DNA of 39,261 bases from Sphingomonas sp. AOB5 (GCF_029433115.1 NZ_JARNTV010000037.1:1-39261); one strand, 5' to 3'. Numbered from the stretch's first letter, positions 31,004 through 39,261 are shown. Made by a program: numbers and translations. Notes: generated by a model not told the origin, from the sequence alone.

Positions 31004-32419
31004 GTGGCTACCGTCGTCGACAAACCCGACTATGTGATCGCGGACATCGGTCTGGCCGATTTCGGCCGCAAGGAAATCGAGATCGCCGAGACCGAAATGC
31101 CGGGCCTGATGAGCCTGCGCAGCGAGTTCGGCGCAGCGCAGCCGCTGAAGGGCGCGCGCATCACCGGTTCGCTGCACATGACGATCCAGACCGCGGTGCT
31201 GATCGAGACCCTCACGGCACTCGGCGCCGATGTGCGCTGGGCGACCTGCAACATCTTCTCGACCCAGGACCATGCCGCCGCCGCCATCGCCGCGACCGGC
31301 GTGCCGGTGTTCGCCGTGAAGGGCGAGAGCCTGGCCGAATATTGGGACTATGTCGGCGACATCTTCAACTGGGGCGCCGACACCGACGGCACCACTGCCA
31401 ACATCATCCTGGATGACGGTGGCGACGCCACCATGTTCGCGCTGTGGGGCGCCAAGCTCGAAGCCGGCGCGACGATGGGCGAGCCGGAGAACGAGGAAGA
31501 GGTCGAGTTCCAGCGTTCGGTGAAGGCGTTCATCGCCAAGTATCCGGGCTACCTGACGCAGACCGTCAAGAACCTGAAGGGCGTTTCGGAAGAGACCACC
31601 ACGGGCGTGCATCGCCTGTACGAGATCGCGAAGAAGGGCGAGCTGCCCTTCCCGGCGATAAACGTGAACGACTCGGTCACGAAGTCGAAGTTCGACAACC
31701 TCTATGGCTGCAAGGAATCGCTGGTCGACGCGATCCGTCGCGCCACCGACGTGATGCTGGCCGGCAAGGTCGCTTGCGTCGCCGGTTTCGGTGACGTGGG
31801 CAAGGGCTCGGCCCAGTCGCTCCGCAACGGCGGCGCGCGCGTGATGGTCACCGAAATCGATCCGATCTGCGCGCTGCAGGCGGCGATGGAAGGCTTCGAG
31901 GTCGTGACGATGGAAGAGGCCGTGAAGCGCGCCGACATCTTCTGCACCGCGACCGGCAATGCCGACGTCATCACCGCCGAGCACATGGCAGCGATGAAGC
32001 CGATGTCGATCGTCTGCAACATCGGTCACTTCGACTCGGAGATCCAGATCGCCGCGCTCAGCAACTATGAGTGGGACGAAGTGAAGCCGGGCACCGACCT
32101 GGTGAAGTTCCCGGACGGCAAGCAGATCATCATCCTCGCCAAGGGCCGCCTGGTGAACCTGGGCTGCGCCACCGGCCACCCGTCGTTCGTGATGTCGGCT
32201 TCGTTCACCAACCAGACGCTCGCGCAGATCGAGCTGTGGACCAAGGGTGAGCAGTATGAGAACCAGGTCTATGTCCTGCCGAAGCATCTCGACGAGAAGG
32301 TCGCGGCCCTGCACCTCGAAAAGCTGGGCGTCCAGCTGTCGCAGCTGACCCCGAAGCAGGCCGGTTACATCGGCGTGCCGGTCGAAGGTCCGTTCAAGCC
32401 GGATCATTACCGCTACTAA
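31004..32419 (+). CDS. ahcY: Adenosylhomocysteinase
   Basis: 471 residues from GTG 31004, with GGAGAA six bases upstream; conserved sequence begins at once ([28 protein letters not shown]), so the longer frame back to 30641 is not used. AhcY hydrolyses S-adenosylhomocysteine to homocysteine and adenosine, using bound NAD+. Features: [20 protein letters not shown]-type substrate region ([21 protein letters not shown]), the NAD fold ([21 protein letters not shown]) and the C-terminal KPDHYRY that closes the neighbouring cofactor site. Its palindromic upstream site suggests regulation by SAH levels. Confidence 0.97.
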   Translation: MATVVDKPDYVIADIGLADFGRKEIEIAETEMPGLMSLRSEFGAAQPLKGARITGSLHMTIQTAVLIETLTALGADVRWATCNIFSTQDHAAAAIAATGVPVFAVKGESLAEYWDYVGDIFNWGADTDGTTANIILDDGGDATMFALWGAKLEAGATMGEPENEEEVEFQRSVKAFIAKYPGYLTQTVKNLKGVSEETTTGVHRLYEIAKKGELPFPAINVNDSVTKSKFDNLYGCKESLVDAIRRATDVMLAGKVACVAGFGDVGKGSAQSLRNGGARVMVTEIDPICALQAAMEGFEVVTMEEAVKRADIFCTATGNADVITAEHMAAMKPMSIVCNIGHFDSEIQIAALSNYEWDEVKPGTDLVKFPDGKQIIILAKGRLVNLGCATGHPSFVMSASFTNQTLAQIELWTKGEQYENQVYVLPKHLDEKVAALHLEKLGVQLSQLTPKQAGYIGVPVEGPFKPDHYRY

Positions 32420-32455
32420 ATTGGCGCTACTGATTTCGGCTTCTTGCCGGACGAG

Positions 32456-32490
32456 AAAAGGCCGCGTTCCGAAAGGAGCGCGGCTTTTTT
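32456..32490 (+). terminator. Intrinsic terminator after ahcY
   Basis: GCCGCGTTCC (32461-32470) pairs with GGAGCGCGGC (32475-32484) with one wobble and a GAAA tetraloop, then TTTTTT (32485-32490); the preceding AAAAG extends the pairing with the T-run. Confidence 0.93.
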
Positions 32491-32497
32491 GTTTCTC

Positions 32498-32622
32498 CAA
32501 TCCTCCCCCGCAAGGGGGAGGTGTCAGCGCAGCTGACGGAGGGGGAGGATGCCAGAACAGTTGTTTGGGAGTCCTCCCCCTCCGCCGCCTTCGGCGCCAC
32601 CTCCCCCTGGCGGGGGAGGATT
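32498..32622. repeat. Cluster of REP-like palindromes, family 1
   Basis: Three units in 125 nt: CCTCCCCCGCAAGGGGGAGG (32502-32521); GTCAGC-GCA-GCTGAC (32523-32537) followed by GGAGGGGGAGGA, which is complementary to TCCTCCCCCTCC (32572-32583); and CCTCCCCCTGGCGGGGGAGG (32600-32619). They share the TCCTCCCCC core with the units at 10212 and 16185 and separate ahcY from divL. About 276 nt here have no gene; besides the terminator and these repeats I see only the divL leader. Confidence 0.75.
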
Positions 32623-32672
32623 TTGATTTGTCCCGGCTTCCAGTTCCTCGCGCGATTGCCTAGGGATCGACC

Positions 32673-32699
32673 ATGTCTCTCCCGGGCAGCGTAGTTTGA
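32673..32699 (+). promoter_or_regulatory. Short leader ORF overlapping the divL start
   Basis: ATG 32673, preceded by GGGA six bases upstream, opens an eight-codon ORF (MSLPGSVV) that stops at TGA 32697-32699, overlapping the TTG start of divL (32696-32698). It could be a translated leader that feeds ribosomes to the TTG by reinitiation. Equally, a one-base error or frameshift here would fuse MSLPGSVV to the divL N-terminus, giving a normal ATG start. Confidence 0.4.
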
Positions 32700-35026
32700 T
32701 CGAGATTTCCACTTCCGCGGCTACCGCCGCCGGGGCTGTGCTGGCCTTGCTGATCGTCGGCGCGACATGGGCGCTGGCGGCGGGGCTGAGCGCGCGGGCT
32801 GCAGCAAGGGCCGCGCAGGATGCGCATAGCCGGTTGCAGGCGATGGCGAACGGATCGCCGGCGCAGGCGATGGTGGTGCGTTCCGATGGCCGCGTGGAAC
32901 TATCGCGACGGCTGGCCGACTGGCTGGGCCGGGCCGATTTGCCGATCGACCTGAGCGAAGTTTCCGAGGCTTTGGTGCCCGAGGATGCCGCCGCGCTGAA
33001 CGCGCAGGTGGTGGCGGCGCAAAAGGCGGCGCGGCCGTTCAGCCTGTCGGTTCGCGCCAAGGGTTCGGAGCGCGCGCTGCTGGTGATCGGCGACCGCGCG
33101 GCCGATGCGGTCCGCGCGCCGGGCGGCAAGGTATTGTGGTTCCTCGACACGACCGAGAGCCAGGATGAGATTAGCCGCCTCCAGCGCGAGAGCGGGCGCC
33201 TGCGCAATGCGTTCGATGCGCTGACTGCGCTGATCGAGGCTGCGCCGATGCCGATGTGGTATCGCGGGCCGGACCTGCGTCTGCTGATGGTCAACACCGC
33301 CTATGTTCGCGCGGTCGAGGGCGAGGATGCCGAGGACACGGTCGAGCGCGGGCTGGAACTGGTCGAAGGGGCAGGGCTGGGCGGGCCGCTGGCCAATGCC
33401 GCCATCGCCCGCGACACCGGCGAGCCGCAGACCGCGGCGATGCCCGCGACCATCGCCGGCGCGCGCCGGATGCTGCGCCTGCACGACGTGCCATTGCCGA
33501 CCGGCGGCGTGGCGGGCTTTGCGGTGGATATCGAGGAGCTGGAACAGCTTCGCGGCGGCATGAAGCGCTTCGGCGAGGCACAGCGCGCGACGCTGGACCG
33601 GATCTCGGCAGCCGTCGCCCAGTTCGGATCGGACCGCAGTCTGACCTTCTGCAACCAGCCGTTCCGCCGCATGTTCGCGATGAAGAATGAATGGCTGTCC
33701 GACCGGCCCGAATTCGACCGCGTGCTGGAGCGGATGCGCGAAGCCAACCGCCTGCCCGAAATGCGCGACTTCCCGGCATGGAAGACCGAGCGGCGCGACT
33801 GGTTCACTGCGCCCGACGCGGTGGAGGAGACCTGGACGGTCGGCCCTGCGCATCTGCGCGTCGTCGCCCAGCCGCTGCCCGAAGGCGGGCTGCTGCTGAT
33901 CTTCGAGGATCGCACCCAGCAGCTCGAGCTGCAGCGCGAGCATGGCGAGATGCAGGCGGTGCGCACCGCGACGCTGGAAAGTCTGTCCGAAGCCGTCGCG
34001 GTGTTCGGCAAGGGACGGCTGCAGCTGTGGAACCGCAAGTTCAGCGGGCTGTGGGACTTCGACGACGGCTTCCTGGACGGTCACCCGCAGATTGCGGGGC
34101 TGACCAAGGCGATCGGCCCGAAGCTGACCCGCCCGCAACAGGCTGAGGTGATCGGCGACCTGATCCGCTCCGCCGCCAAGGACCGGCAGCAGCGCGGCAG
34201 TTCGATCCAGTTCGCCGATGGGCGCTGGTTCGATATCGCCGCGGTGCCGCTGCCCGATGGCAATGCGCTGCTGACGATGCTCGACACCAGCGACCGTCAC
34301 CGGGTGGAGCGCGCGCTGCGCGACCGGAACGAGGCGCTGGAAGCCGCGGACCGGGTGAAGACCGCGTTCGTGGCGAACATGAGCTATGAGCTGCGCACGC
34401 CGCTGACGTCGATCAAGGGCTTTGCCGAGATGCTGCATGGCGGCTTTGCGGGCAAATTGAGCGAGAGCGGGACCGAATATTCCGAGGCGATCCTGGTTTC
34501 GGTCGAGCGGCTGGGCGCGCTGATCGACGATGTGCTCGACCTGACCGGCAGCGAAGGCAAGCCGCTGGAGCGCGAGACGGTGGACATGGAACTGGCCGCG
34601 CACAATGCCGCCGAGACGGTTGCGCCGCTGGCCAAGGCCAAGGGGATCGACCTTGCCGTGGAGATGGCGGGCACCGCGGGCAGCGTGACCGGTGACGCCA
34701 AGCGCATCCGCCAGATCATCGAGCATTTGTTGCGCCATGCCGTGGCGGGTACGCCCGAGCAGGGCCGCGTGCTGCTGCATCTAGACGGCAACAACCGGGT
34801 GGCGCGGGTGATCGTATCCGATGACGGACCCGGCATGAGCGCGGACGAACAGGCCAAGGCGTTCGATCGTTTCGCCCAGCACGGCATTTCGCGCAGCGGC
34901 GAACGCGCGCTGGGCCTTGGCCTGCCGCTGGCCAAGCAGTTCGTCGAAGGCCATCGCGGCAAGATCGCGCTGATCTCCGAACCGGGCGAAGGCACGCTGG
35001 TGACGGTGGAGCTGCCGCGCAAATGA
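32696..35026 (+). CDS. divL: DivL-type pseudo-histidine kinase with Tyr in the phosphorylation site
   Basis: 776 residues from TTG 32696. An N-terminal membrane segment (AAGAVLALLIVGATWALAAG) is followed by several PAS-like modules (about 90-540). The HisKA helix reads AFVANMSYELRTPLTSIKGF, with Tyr564 in place of the conserved His. The HATPase part has DDGPGM and LGLGLPLAKQFVEGHRG but lacks the N-box Asn. Caulobacter DivL has Tyr550 at the same spot and controls CckA and CtrA through DivK instead of acting as an ordinary kinase. The flanks (tsaE, amgK, murU, addB) are typical alphaproteobacterial divL neighbours by my recollection. The next gene overlaps the stop by 4 nt. Confidence 0.9.
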   Translation: MIEISTSAATAAGAVLALLIVGATWALAAGLSARAAARAAQDAHSRLQAMANGSPAQAMVVRSDGRVELSRRLADWLGRADLPIDLSEVSEALVPEDAAALNAQVVAAQKAARPFSLSVRAKGSERALLVIGDRAADAVRAPGGKVLWFLDTTESQDEISRLQRESGRLRNAFDALTALIEAAPMPMWYRGPDLRLLMVNTAYVRAVEGEDAEDTVERGLELVEGAGLGGPLANAAIARDTGEPQTAAMPATIAGARRMLRLHDVPLPTGGVAGFAVDIEELEQLRGGMKRFGEAQRATLDRISAAVAQFGSDRSLTFCNQPFRRMFAMKNEWLSDRPEFDRVLERMREANRLPEMRDFPAWKTERRDWFTAPDAVEETWTVGPAHLRVVAQPLPEGGLLLIFEDRTQQLELQREHGEMQAVRTATLESLSEAVAVFGKGRLQLWNRKFSGLWDFDDGFLDGHPQIAGLTKAIGPKLTRPQQAEVIGDLIRSAAKDRQQRGSSIQFADGRWFDIAAVPLPDGNALLTMLDTSDRHRVERALRDRNEALEAADRVKTAFVANMSYELRTPLTSIKGFAEMLHGGFAGKLSESGTEYSEAILVSVERLGALIDDVLDLTGSEGKPLERETVDMELAAHNAAETVAPLAKAKGIDLAVEMAGTAGSVTGDAKRIRQIIEHLLRHAVAGTPEQGRVLLHLDGNNRVARVIVSDDGPGMSADEQAKAFDRFAQHGISRSGERALGLGLPLAKQFVEGHRGKIALISEPGEGTLVTVELPRK

Positions 35027-35367
35027 ACGATCTGTCGCCCGCACAGCTGGCCCTGCGCGTCGCGATCTTTGCGGCGGTGCTCGGCGCGATCGGATGGATG
35101 CCGCCGGGGCTGCACCTGCTCGCGGGCGCGGTGCTGACCATCATCGCGCTGGCGTTGTTCTGGGAAGCCTGGTCGCGGCGCCGCTCGCCGCGTGCGCTGC
35201 GGACGCATCTGTTTTCGGGCATGCTGGCGACCGGCGGCGCTGTGGTGCTGGTGAGCGGGCTGGTCGGGTATCTCGCTACGCCCCTGCTCGCGCTGGCGGG
35301 CGTGTGCGGTGCATTGTTCCTCGTTGCCAAGCTGGGCGAGAATGATGCGCCTTCGTCCGAGGAATGA
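35023..35367 (+). CDS. Small membrane protein between divL and tsaE
   Basis: 114 residues, ATG 35023 overlapping the divL stop (ATGA). Three or four hydrophobic segments (ALRVAIFAAVLGAIGW, LLAGAVLTIIALALFWEAW, LFSGMLATGGAVVLVSGLVGYLA, LLALAGVCGALFLVAKL) are separated by an Arg-rich loop (WSRRRSPRALRTH). No family recognised. Its end overlaps tsaE by 4 nt, so it is in the same translationally coupled operon. Confidence 0.75.
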   Translation: MNDLSPAQLALRVAIFAAVLGAIGWMPPGLHLLAGAVLTIIALALFWEAWSRRRSPRALRTHLFSGMLATGGAVVLVSGLVGYLATPLLALAGVCGALFLVAKLGENDAPSSEE

Positions 35368-35807
35368 TCCTTCCCGATCTTGAGGCGACGCTTGCGTTCG
35401 GAGCGCGGCTCGCTGCAGTCGCGCAACCCGGCGACGTGATCGCGCTGTCCGGCCAGTTGGGCGCGGGCAAGACCAGTATCGCGCGCGGGTTTCTGGCGGC
35501 GCTGGGGCTGGAAGGCGAGGCGCCGTCGCCCAGCTTCGCCATCGTCCAGCCCTATGATCCGCCCGAGGTGCGTTTTCCGGTGCTGCACGTCGATCTGTAC
35601 CGCATCGAGGACCCGTCCGAAGCCGAGGAGCTGGGGCTGGACGACGCGCGGTTCGATTCGCTGCTGCTGGTCGAATGGCCGGAGCGTTTGCCCGAACAAT
35701 ATTGGCACGATGCGCTGTGGTTGACCCTGGATGCGACAGCGGATGGCGCGCGCCGCTTGACAGCGAAAGTCCCTGAGGCATGGAGCGCGCGATGGCCCCT
35801 GACATGA
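35364..35807 (+). CDS. tsaE: tRNA threonylcarbamoyladenosine biosynthesis ATPase TsaE
   Basis: 147 residues. TsaE is the ATPase that works with TsaB/TsaD to place threonylcarbamoyl on A37 of ANN-decoding tRNAs. Walker A G30QLGAGKT37, the SPSFAIV segment, HVDLYRIEDPSEAEELGLDD and LLLVEWPERLP are all typical. ATG 35364 overlaps the previous stop by 4 nt; the amgK start lies inside its last codons. Essential in many bacteria. Confidence 0.95.
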   Translation: MILPDLEATLAFGARLAAVAQPGDVIALSGQLGAGKTSIARGFLAALGLEGEAPSPSFAIVQPYDPPEVRFPVLHVDLYRIEDPSEAEELGLDDARFDSLLLVEWPERLPEQYWHDALWLTLDATADGARRLTAKVPEAWSARWPLT

Positions 35808-36778
35808 ACCCGCCCGCCGCTGCGCCCCAGTTCCTTGCCGATGCAGGCTGGGGCGATGCGCAGATCCTGCCGCTTGCCGGCGATGCGTCGTTCCGGCGTT
35901 ACTTCCGCGTGGTGGAGCATGAGCGCACCGCGATCCTGATGGACGCGCCGCCGCCGCACGAGGATCCGCGCCCGTTCATCTCGATCGCCCGCTGGCTGAC
36001 CGGCCGGGGCTTCGCTGCGCCGGAGATCCTGGCGGAGGACCTGACACAGGGCCTCGTCCTGCTGCAGGACTTTGGCGACGCCCGCATGCGCGAGACGGTG
36101 GACGCAGCACCCGAGAGCGAGCTGCGCCTGTACGAAGCCGCGATCGACCTGCTGGTGCGGCTGCACCAGCATGAGGCAGCGGACGTGCGCGCGTACGACC
36201 TGAAGGAATATCATCGCGAAGCGGGCTTGCTGACCGAATGGTACACCCCCGCGCTGGGGCTGGAAGTCGACGAAGCCGGTTATGTCGATGCGTGGGACAA
36301 GGCGCTGGCACCGGTGCTGAACGGTCATGCGCCCGTCACGGTGCTGCGCGACTATCATGCCGAGAACATCATGCTGATCGAAGGCAGCGAGACTCTGGGC
36401 CTGCTCGATTTCCAGGACGCGCTGGCGGGGCATCCCGCCTATGACCTCGTCTCGTTGCTGCAGGACGCGCGGCGCGACGTCGATCCCGTGCTCGAGACGC
36501 AGATGCTCGATTACTACAAGCGGCTGACCGGGGCAGGGGACGCGTTCGACGTGGCCTATCATGTGCTCGGCGCGCAGCGGAACGCCAAGATTGTCGGCAT
36601 TTTCACCCGCCTTTGGAAGCGCGACGGCAAGCCGCGCTATCCCGGGCTGTGCCCGCGTGTGTGGCGCTATCTGGAGCGCGATCTGGCGCATCCGGCGCTG
36701 AAGCCGGTGGCCGACTGGTTCGACGCGAACCTGCCCGCGGAAATGCGCGGCGATCCGATGGCGATCATCGGTGAATGA
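35792..36778 (+). CDS. amgK: N-acetylmuramate/N-acetylglucosamine anomeric kinase AmgK
   Basis: 328 residues from ATG 35792, which has GGAG six bases upstream; ATG 35780 is also possible. The aminoglycoside-phosphotransferase fold is clear: LAGDASFRRYFRV in the N-lobe, catalytic loop LRDYHAENIML and the metal-binding LLDFQDA. With the next gene it forms the AmgK-MurU route, which phosphorylates MurNAc at C1 and makes UDP-MurNAc without MurA, giving natural tolerance to fosfomycin (established for Pseudomonas and Caulobacter). The stop is 10 nt before murU. Confidence 0.93.
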   Translation: MAPDMNPPAAAPQFLADAGWGDAQILPLAGDASFRRYFRVVEHERTAILMDAPPPHEDPRPFISIARWLTGRGFAAPEILAEDLTQGLVLLQDFGDARMRETVDAAPESELRLYEAAIDLLVRLHQHEAADVRAYDLKEYHREAGLLTEWYTPALGLEVDEAGYVDAWDKALAPVLNGHAPVTVLRDYHAENIMLIEGSETLGLLDFQDALAGHPAYDLVSLLQDARRDVDPVLETQMLDYYKRLTGAGDAFDVAYHVLGAQRNAKIVGIFTRLWKRDGKPRYPGLCPRVWRYLERDLAHPALKPVADWFDANLPAEMRGDPMAIIGE

Positions 36779-36788
36779 GCTGACGCCG

Positions 36789-37550
36789 ATGAAGGGCAAG
36801 AAAACCCTTTCGATCCGCCCGCAGCCGGATGCAGCCGTGCCGGAAACGGTGATGGTGATGGCGGCGGGGCTGGGCAAGCGGATGCGTCCGCTGACCGCGA
36901 CCCGGCCCAAGCCGCTGGTGCAGGTGGCGGGCAAGACGCTGATCGACCACACATTCGATCATCTGCGCGCGGCGGGCGTGAAGCGTGCCGTGGTCAACGT
37001 CCATTATCTCGCGGACCAGATGGAAGCCCATCTGCGCGCGCGGGTGAAGGATATGGAGGTCCTGATCTCCGACGAGCGCGAGCAGTTGCTGGAAACCGGC
37101 GGCGGCATCGTGAAGGCGCGCGAGATGATCGGCGACAAGCCGTTCCTGTGCGTCAACAGCGATAACCTCTGGATCGACGGCCCGGTGGACGCGATCCGCG
37201 CGCTGGCGGCGCGCTGGGACGATGAGAAGATGGACGCGCTGCTGCTGCTGGTGCCGCTGGCGCGCGCCAACTGCCATCGCGGCATGGGCGATTTCCGTGT
37301 CGATGCGCAGGGCCGCATCACCGAACGGCGCAAGCCGGGCCGGGTGGCGCCGTTCGTCTATATCGGCGTACAGATCCTGTCGCCGCGCGTGATCCGGGAT
37401 TGGCCGGAGGGTCCGTTCTCGACGAACCTGTTCTGGTCGCGGGCGATGGAGGCCGGGCGGCTGTACGGCGTGGTGCATCAGGGGCTGTGGTTCGACATCG
37501 GCACGCCCGAGGCGATCCCGATGGCGGAAGCTGCGCTGGCGGATGCGTAG
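36789..37550 (+). CDS. murU: N-acetylmuramate-1-phosphate uridylyltransferase MurU
   Basis: 253 residues from ATG 36789; GTG 36771 in frame would overlap amgK by 8 nt and is the alternative. Nucleotidyltransferase signature MVMAAGLGKRMRPLTATRPKPLVQVAG, nucleotide/metal site CVNSDNLWIDG and the C-terminal GLWFDIGTPEAI identify the family. MurU forms UDP-MurNAc from MurNAc-1-phosphate and UTP, following AmgK. It ends just before a BIME-like repeat that separates it from addB. Confidence 0.93.
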   Translation: MKGKKTLSIRPQPDAAVPETVMVMAAGLGKRMRPLTATRPKPLVQVAGKTLIDHTFDHLRAAGVKRAVVNVHYLADQMEAHLRARVKDMEVLISDEREQLLETGGGIVKAREMIGDKPFLCVNSDNLWIDGPVDAIRALAARWDDEKMDALLLLVPLARANCHRGMGDFRVDAQGRITERRKPGRVAPFVYIGVQILSPRVIRDWPEGPFSTNLFWSRAMEAGRLYGVVHQGLWFDIGTPEAIPMAEAALADA

Positions 37551-37574
37551 ATTGGCTGCGATCTAGTCTTCCTT

Positions 37575-37677
37575 CCCCAGCGAAAGGCTGGGGGCCAGTT
37601 GCCGAGGTCGCCGTTGGAAGGCGAAACCCGCGCCACAGAAACCGTTGCAACTGGACCCCAGCCTTCGCTGGGGAAGG
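37575..37677. repeat. BIME-like repeat, family 2, copy B
   Basis: Left arm from CCCCAGCGAAAGGCTGGGGG with CCAGTTGC (37575-37602) and right arm GCAACTGGACCCCAGCC continuing TTCGCTGGGGAAGG (37647-37677) are near-perfect inverted repeats. The 31-nt right arm is identical to that of copy A at 27244-27274. The 44-nt middle shares GTTGGAAG with copy A. It lies between murU and addB. Confidence 0.85.
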
Positions 37678-37735
37678 CGAAAAAGGGTGCTTCACGGATG
37701 ACGTGACGGGCCGGACGTGGCATCCACCCGAACCA

Positions 37736-39261
37736 ATGCCCGATCGCCTCCACCTCTTCACCATCCCACCGCACCGCGCCTTCGCGGACGCGCTGGCCGC
37801 CGGGCTGATCGCACGGTTCGGAGGTGATCCGATGCGGCTGGCGCGCGGGCTGGTGCTGGTGCCATCCAACCGCGCCAAGCGGGCGATTTCCGATGCGTTC
37901 GTGCGGGCCAGCGAAGGCGGGCTGTTGCTGCCGCGGCTGGTCGCGGTGGGCGATCCCGAGCTGGACGAGGCGGTGTTCGACTTTGCCGACGACAGCGATC
38001 CGATCCCGCGCGCGGTCGATCCATTGCAGCGGCGGATGATCCTGGCGCGGCTGATCGTCGAGACCCGGCCGGAGATCGACGCGGCGGAGGCGGTGCGGCT
38101 GGCGGGCGATCTGGCGCGGACGCTGGATCAGTTGCTGGTCGAGGAAGTCGAGCCGCGGCGGTTGAAGGACCTCGATACCGGCAATCTCAACGCGCATTGG
38201 GAACGGTCGCTGGTGCTGTTCGAATTGGTGCTGGCGCGCTGGCCCGGGGAATTGCGCGCGCTGGGGCTGATCGATCTCGCCGAGCGGCGGACGCGATTGC
38301 TCGATCGGGTGGCAGGGCGGTGGAAGAATGATCCGCCCGCCGGCTTCGTGTGCGCGGCGGGCATCACCACTTCTGCACCGTCGATCGCGCGGCTGATGCG
38401 GGTGGTGGCGGAATTGCCGCAGGGCATGGTCGTGCTGCCGGGGCTGGCGACGGGGATATCCGCGGAGGAATGGGACTCGCTCGGGCCGCACGAACGCGAC
38501 GCGAGCGGGCGGCGCAAGCGCGACATCGAGACGCATCCACAGTTCCACCTCAAGCTGCTGCTCGACCGGATGAGCGTGCATCGCAGCGAGTTTGCCGAGT
38601 GGCAGGGCAAGAGCGAGCATGATGCGGCACCGGCGCGGAGCAAGGCGATTGCCTCCGCGATGCAGCCGCCAGAACTGACGCACGAGTGGATCGCGCTGGG
38701 CAAGGGACAGCGCAGGCTGGATGGTGTGCGGATGCTCGAAGTCGCCACACCGGCGGAGGAAGCGCAGGCGATCGCACTGGCGCTGCGCGAGGCGCTGGAA
38801 ACCGAGGGGCGGACCGCGGCACTGGTCACGCCGGATCGCGCGCTGGCGCGGCGGGTGGCGGCGCATCTGGCACGCTGGAACATCTCCATCGACGATTCGG
38901 CGGGTCAGCCGCTGGCGGTGATGCCGCCGGGCACCCTGCTGCTGGCGCTGGCCGAAGCGGCGGCACAGGGTTTCGCGCCGCTGCCGCTGCTGAGCCTGCT
39001 CAAGCACCCACTGGTGATGCCCGAGGACCGGCTCGAATGGCTCGAAGGCGTGCGCCTGCTCGACCGGGCGATGCGAGGACCGCGGCCCGCGCCAGGGCTC
39101 GATGGCGTAGACCGCTATCTGGCCGATCAGGAGGGCCGCGACGGGCATTTGCGGCGGGCTGCGCTGGGCTGGTGGCCGCAGGCTCGCGCGATCCTCGAGC
39201 CGCTGGAGGCTGCGTTCTCGGCAGGATCACAGCCGGTGCCGATGCTGCTGGCGGCATTGCG
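37736..39261 (+). CDS. addB: Double-strand break repair protein AddB (5' part, runs off the window)
   Basis: 508 codons from ATG 37736 remain open to the window end; alphaproteobacterial AddB is about 1000 residues, so about half is present. The start (MPDRLHLFTIPPHRAFADALAAGL), the VLVPSNRAKRAISDAF block, VDPLQRRMILARLI and HPQFHLKLLLDRM are typical of alphaproteobacterial AddB. The C-terminal nuclease with its Fe-S cysteines lies beyond the end. AddAB resects double-strand breaks with Chi-controlled helicase-nuclease activity; addA should follow. Confidence 0.92.
   Translation, partial: MPDRLHLFTIPPHRAFADALAAGLIARFGGDPMRLARGLVLVPSNRAKRAISDAFVRASEGGLLLPRLVAVGDPELDEAVFDFADDSDPIPRAVDPLQRRMILARLIVETRPEIDAAEAVRLAGDLARTLDQLLVEEVEPRRLKDLDTGNLNAHWERSLVLFELVLARWPGELRALGLIDLAERRTRLLDRVAGRWKNDPPAGFVCAAGITTSAPSIARLMRVVAELPQGMVVLPGLATGISAEEWDSLGPHERDASGRRKRDIETHPQFHLKLLLDRMSVHRSEFAEWQGKSEHDAAPARSKAIASAMQPPELTHEWIALGKGQRRLDGVRMLEVATPAEEAQAIALALREALETEGRTAALVTPDRALARRVAAHLARWNISIDDSAGQPLAVMPPGTLLLALAEAAAQGFAPLPLLSLLKHPLVMPEDRLEWLEGVRLLDRAMRGPRPAPGLDGVDRYLADQEGRDGHLRRAALGWWPQARAILEPLEAAFSAGSQPVPMLLAAL

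Noticed and set aside
37478..39148. 556-codon minus-strand frame opposite addB
   Set aside because: The + strand reads as AddB with family motifs throughout; the minus frame crosses the murU end and the repeat.
1..39261. CRISPR arrays, tRNA or rRNA genes, insertion sequences
   Set aside because: No regularly spaced direct repeats, no tRNA-like T-loop with the other arms, no rRNA stretches and no transposase frame were seen; only short palindromic repeats.

Overview
The window is a piece of GC-rich bacterial chromosome from an alphaproteobacterium, most likely a sphingomonad (Sphingomonas or a close relative). This rests on the GC-rich codon use, the gene repertoire (DPP-IV-type and M2/ACE-type secreted peptidases, DUF418 membrane protein, AmgK/MurU recycling, a DivL-type cell-cycle kinase) and the gene order divL - tsaE - amgK - murU - addB. 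It is ordinary chromosome with regulatory and repeat features of interest. I see no prophage, conjugative element, CRISPR array, rRNA or tRNA.

Layout. 1-2165: tail of a Gly/Cys-rich membrane protein, a secreted serine hydrolase and a small membrane protein. 2191-4037: a VapBC toxin-antitoxin pair joined without a gap to trmD and rplS. 4084-6393: two small proteins and a Kef/YbaL-type K+/H+ antiporter. 6446-7858: a VOC-family gene divergent from soxR with a clear SoxR box, then a small secreted protein. 7995-11633: DPP-IV peptidase and DUF418 protein. 11734-14611: a compact regulator cluster of a small TTG-start ORF, winged-helix regulator, two-part GNAT protein and divergent LysR regulator. 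14718-16180: asd and a GFA-family gene. 16216-19454: marR-emrA-emrB efflux operon on the minus strand. 19740-22416: alpha/beta hydrolase and ACE-like peptidase. 22454-25427 (minus): STAS-like protein, AMP nucleosidase, an 85-residue protein and a peroxiredoxin. 25525-30828: YqgE, DUF922 protein, YnfA, GNAT, Tat-exported beta-helix protein and a lipoprotein. 31004-32419: ahcY. 32696 to the end: divL, a small membrane protein, tsaE, amgK, murU and the 5' part of addB.

Signals worth most attention. (1) A two-copy leader element: a 23-nt box (22/23 identical), a hairpin of unrelated sequence, a 15-nt box (15/15 identical), then a second hairpin. One copy precedes the alpha/beta hydrolase (+) and the other precedes AMP nucleosidase (-). 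Conserved boxes with different hairpins in the same places suggest a structured RNA or attenuator I cannot name. (2) The DivL-type kinase has Tyr in place of the phospho-accepting His. (3) vapBC is translationally coupled to the essential gene trmD. (4) The promoter of the VOC gene has the soxS-like geometry of a SoxR-activated promoter. (5) A perfect 20-bp palindrome lies upstream of ahcY.

At least three families of short palindromic (REP/BIME-like) repeats occupy the gaps between genes. All functional calls come from reading translations and motifs; no database search was possible.
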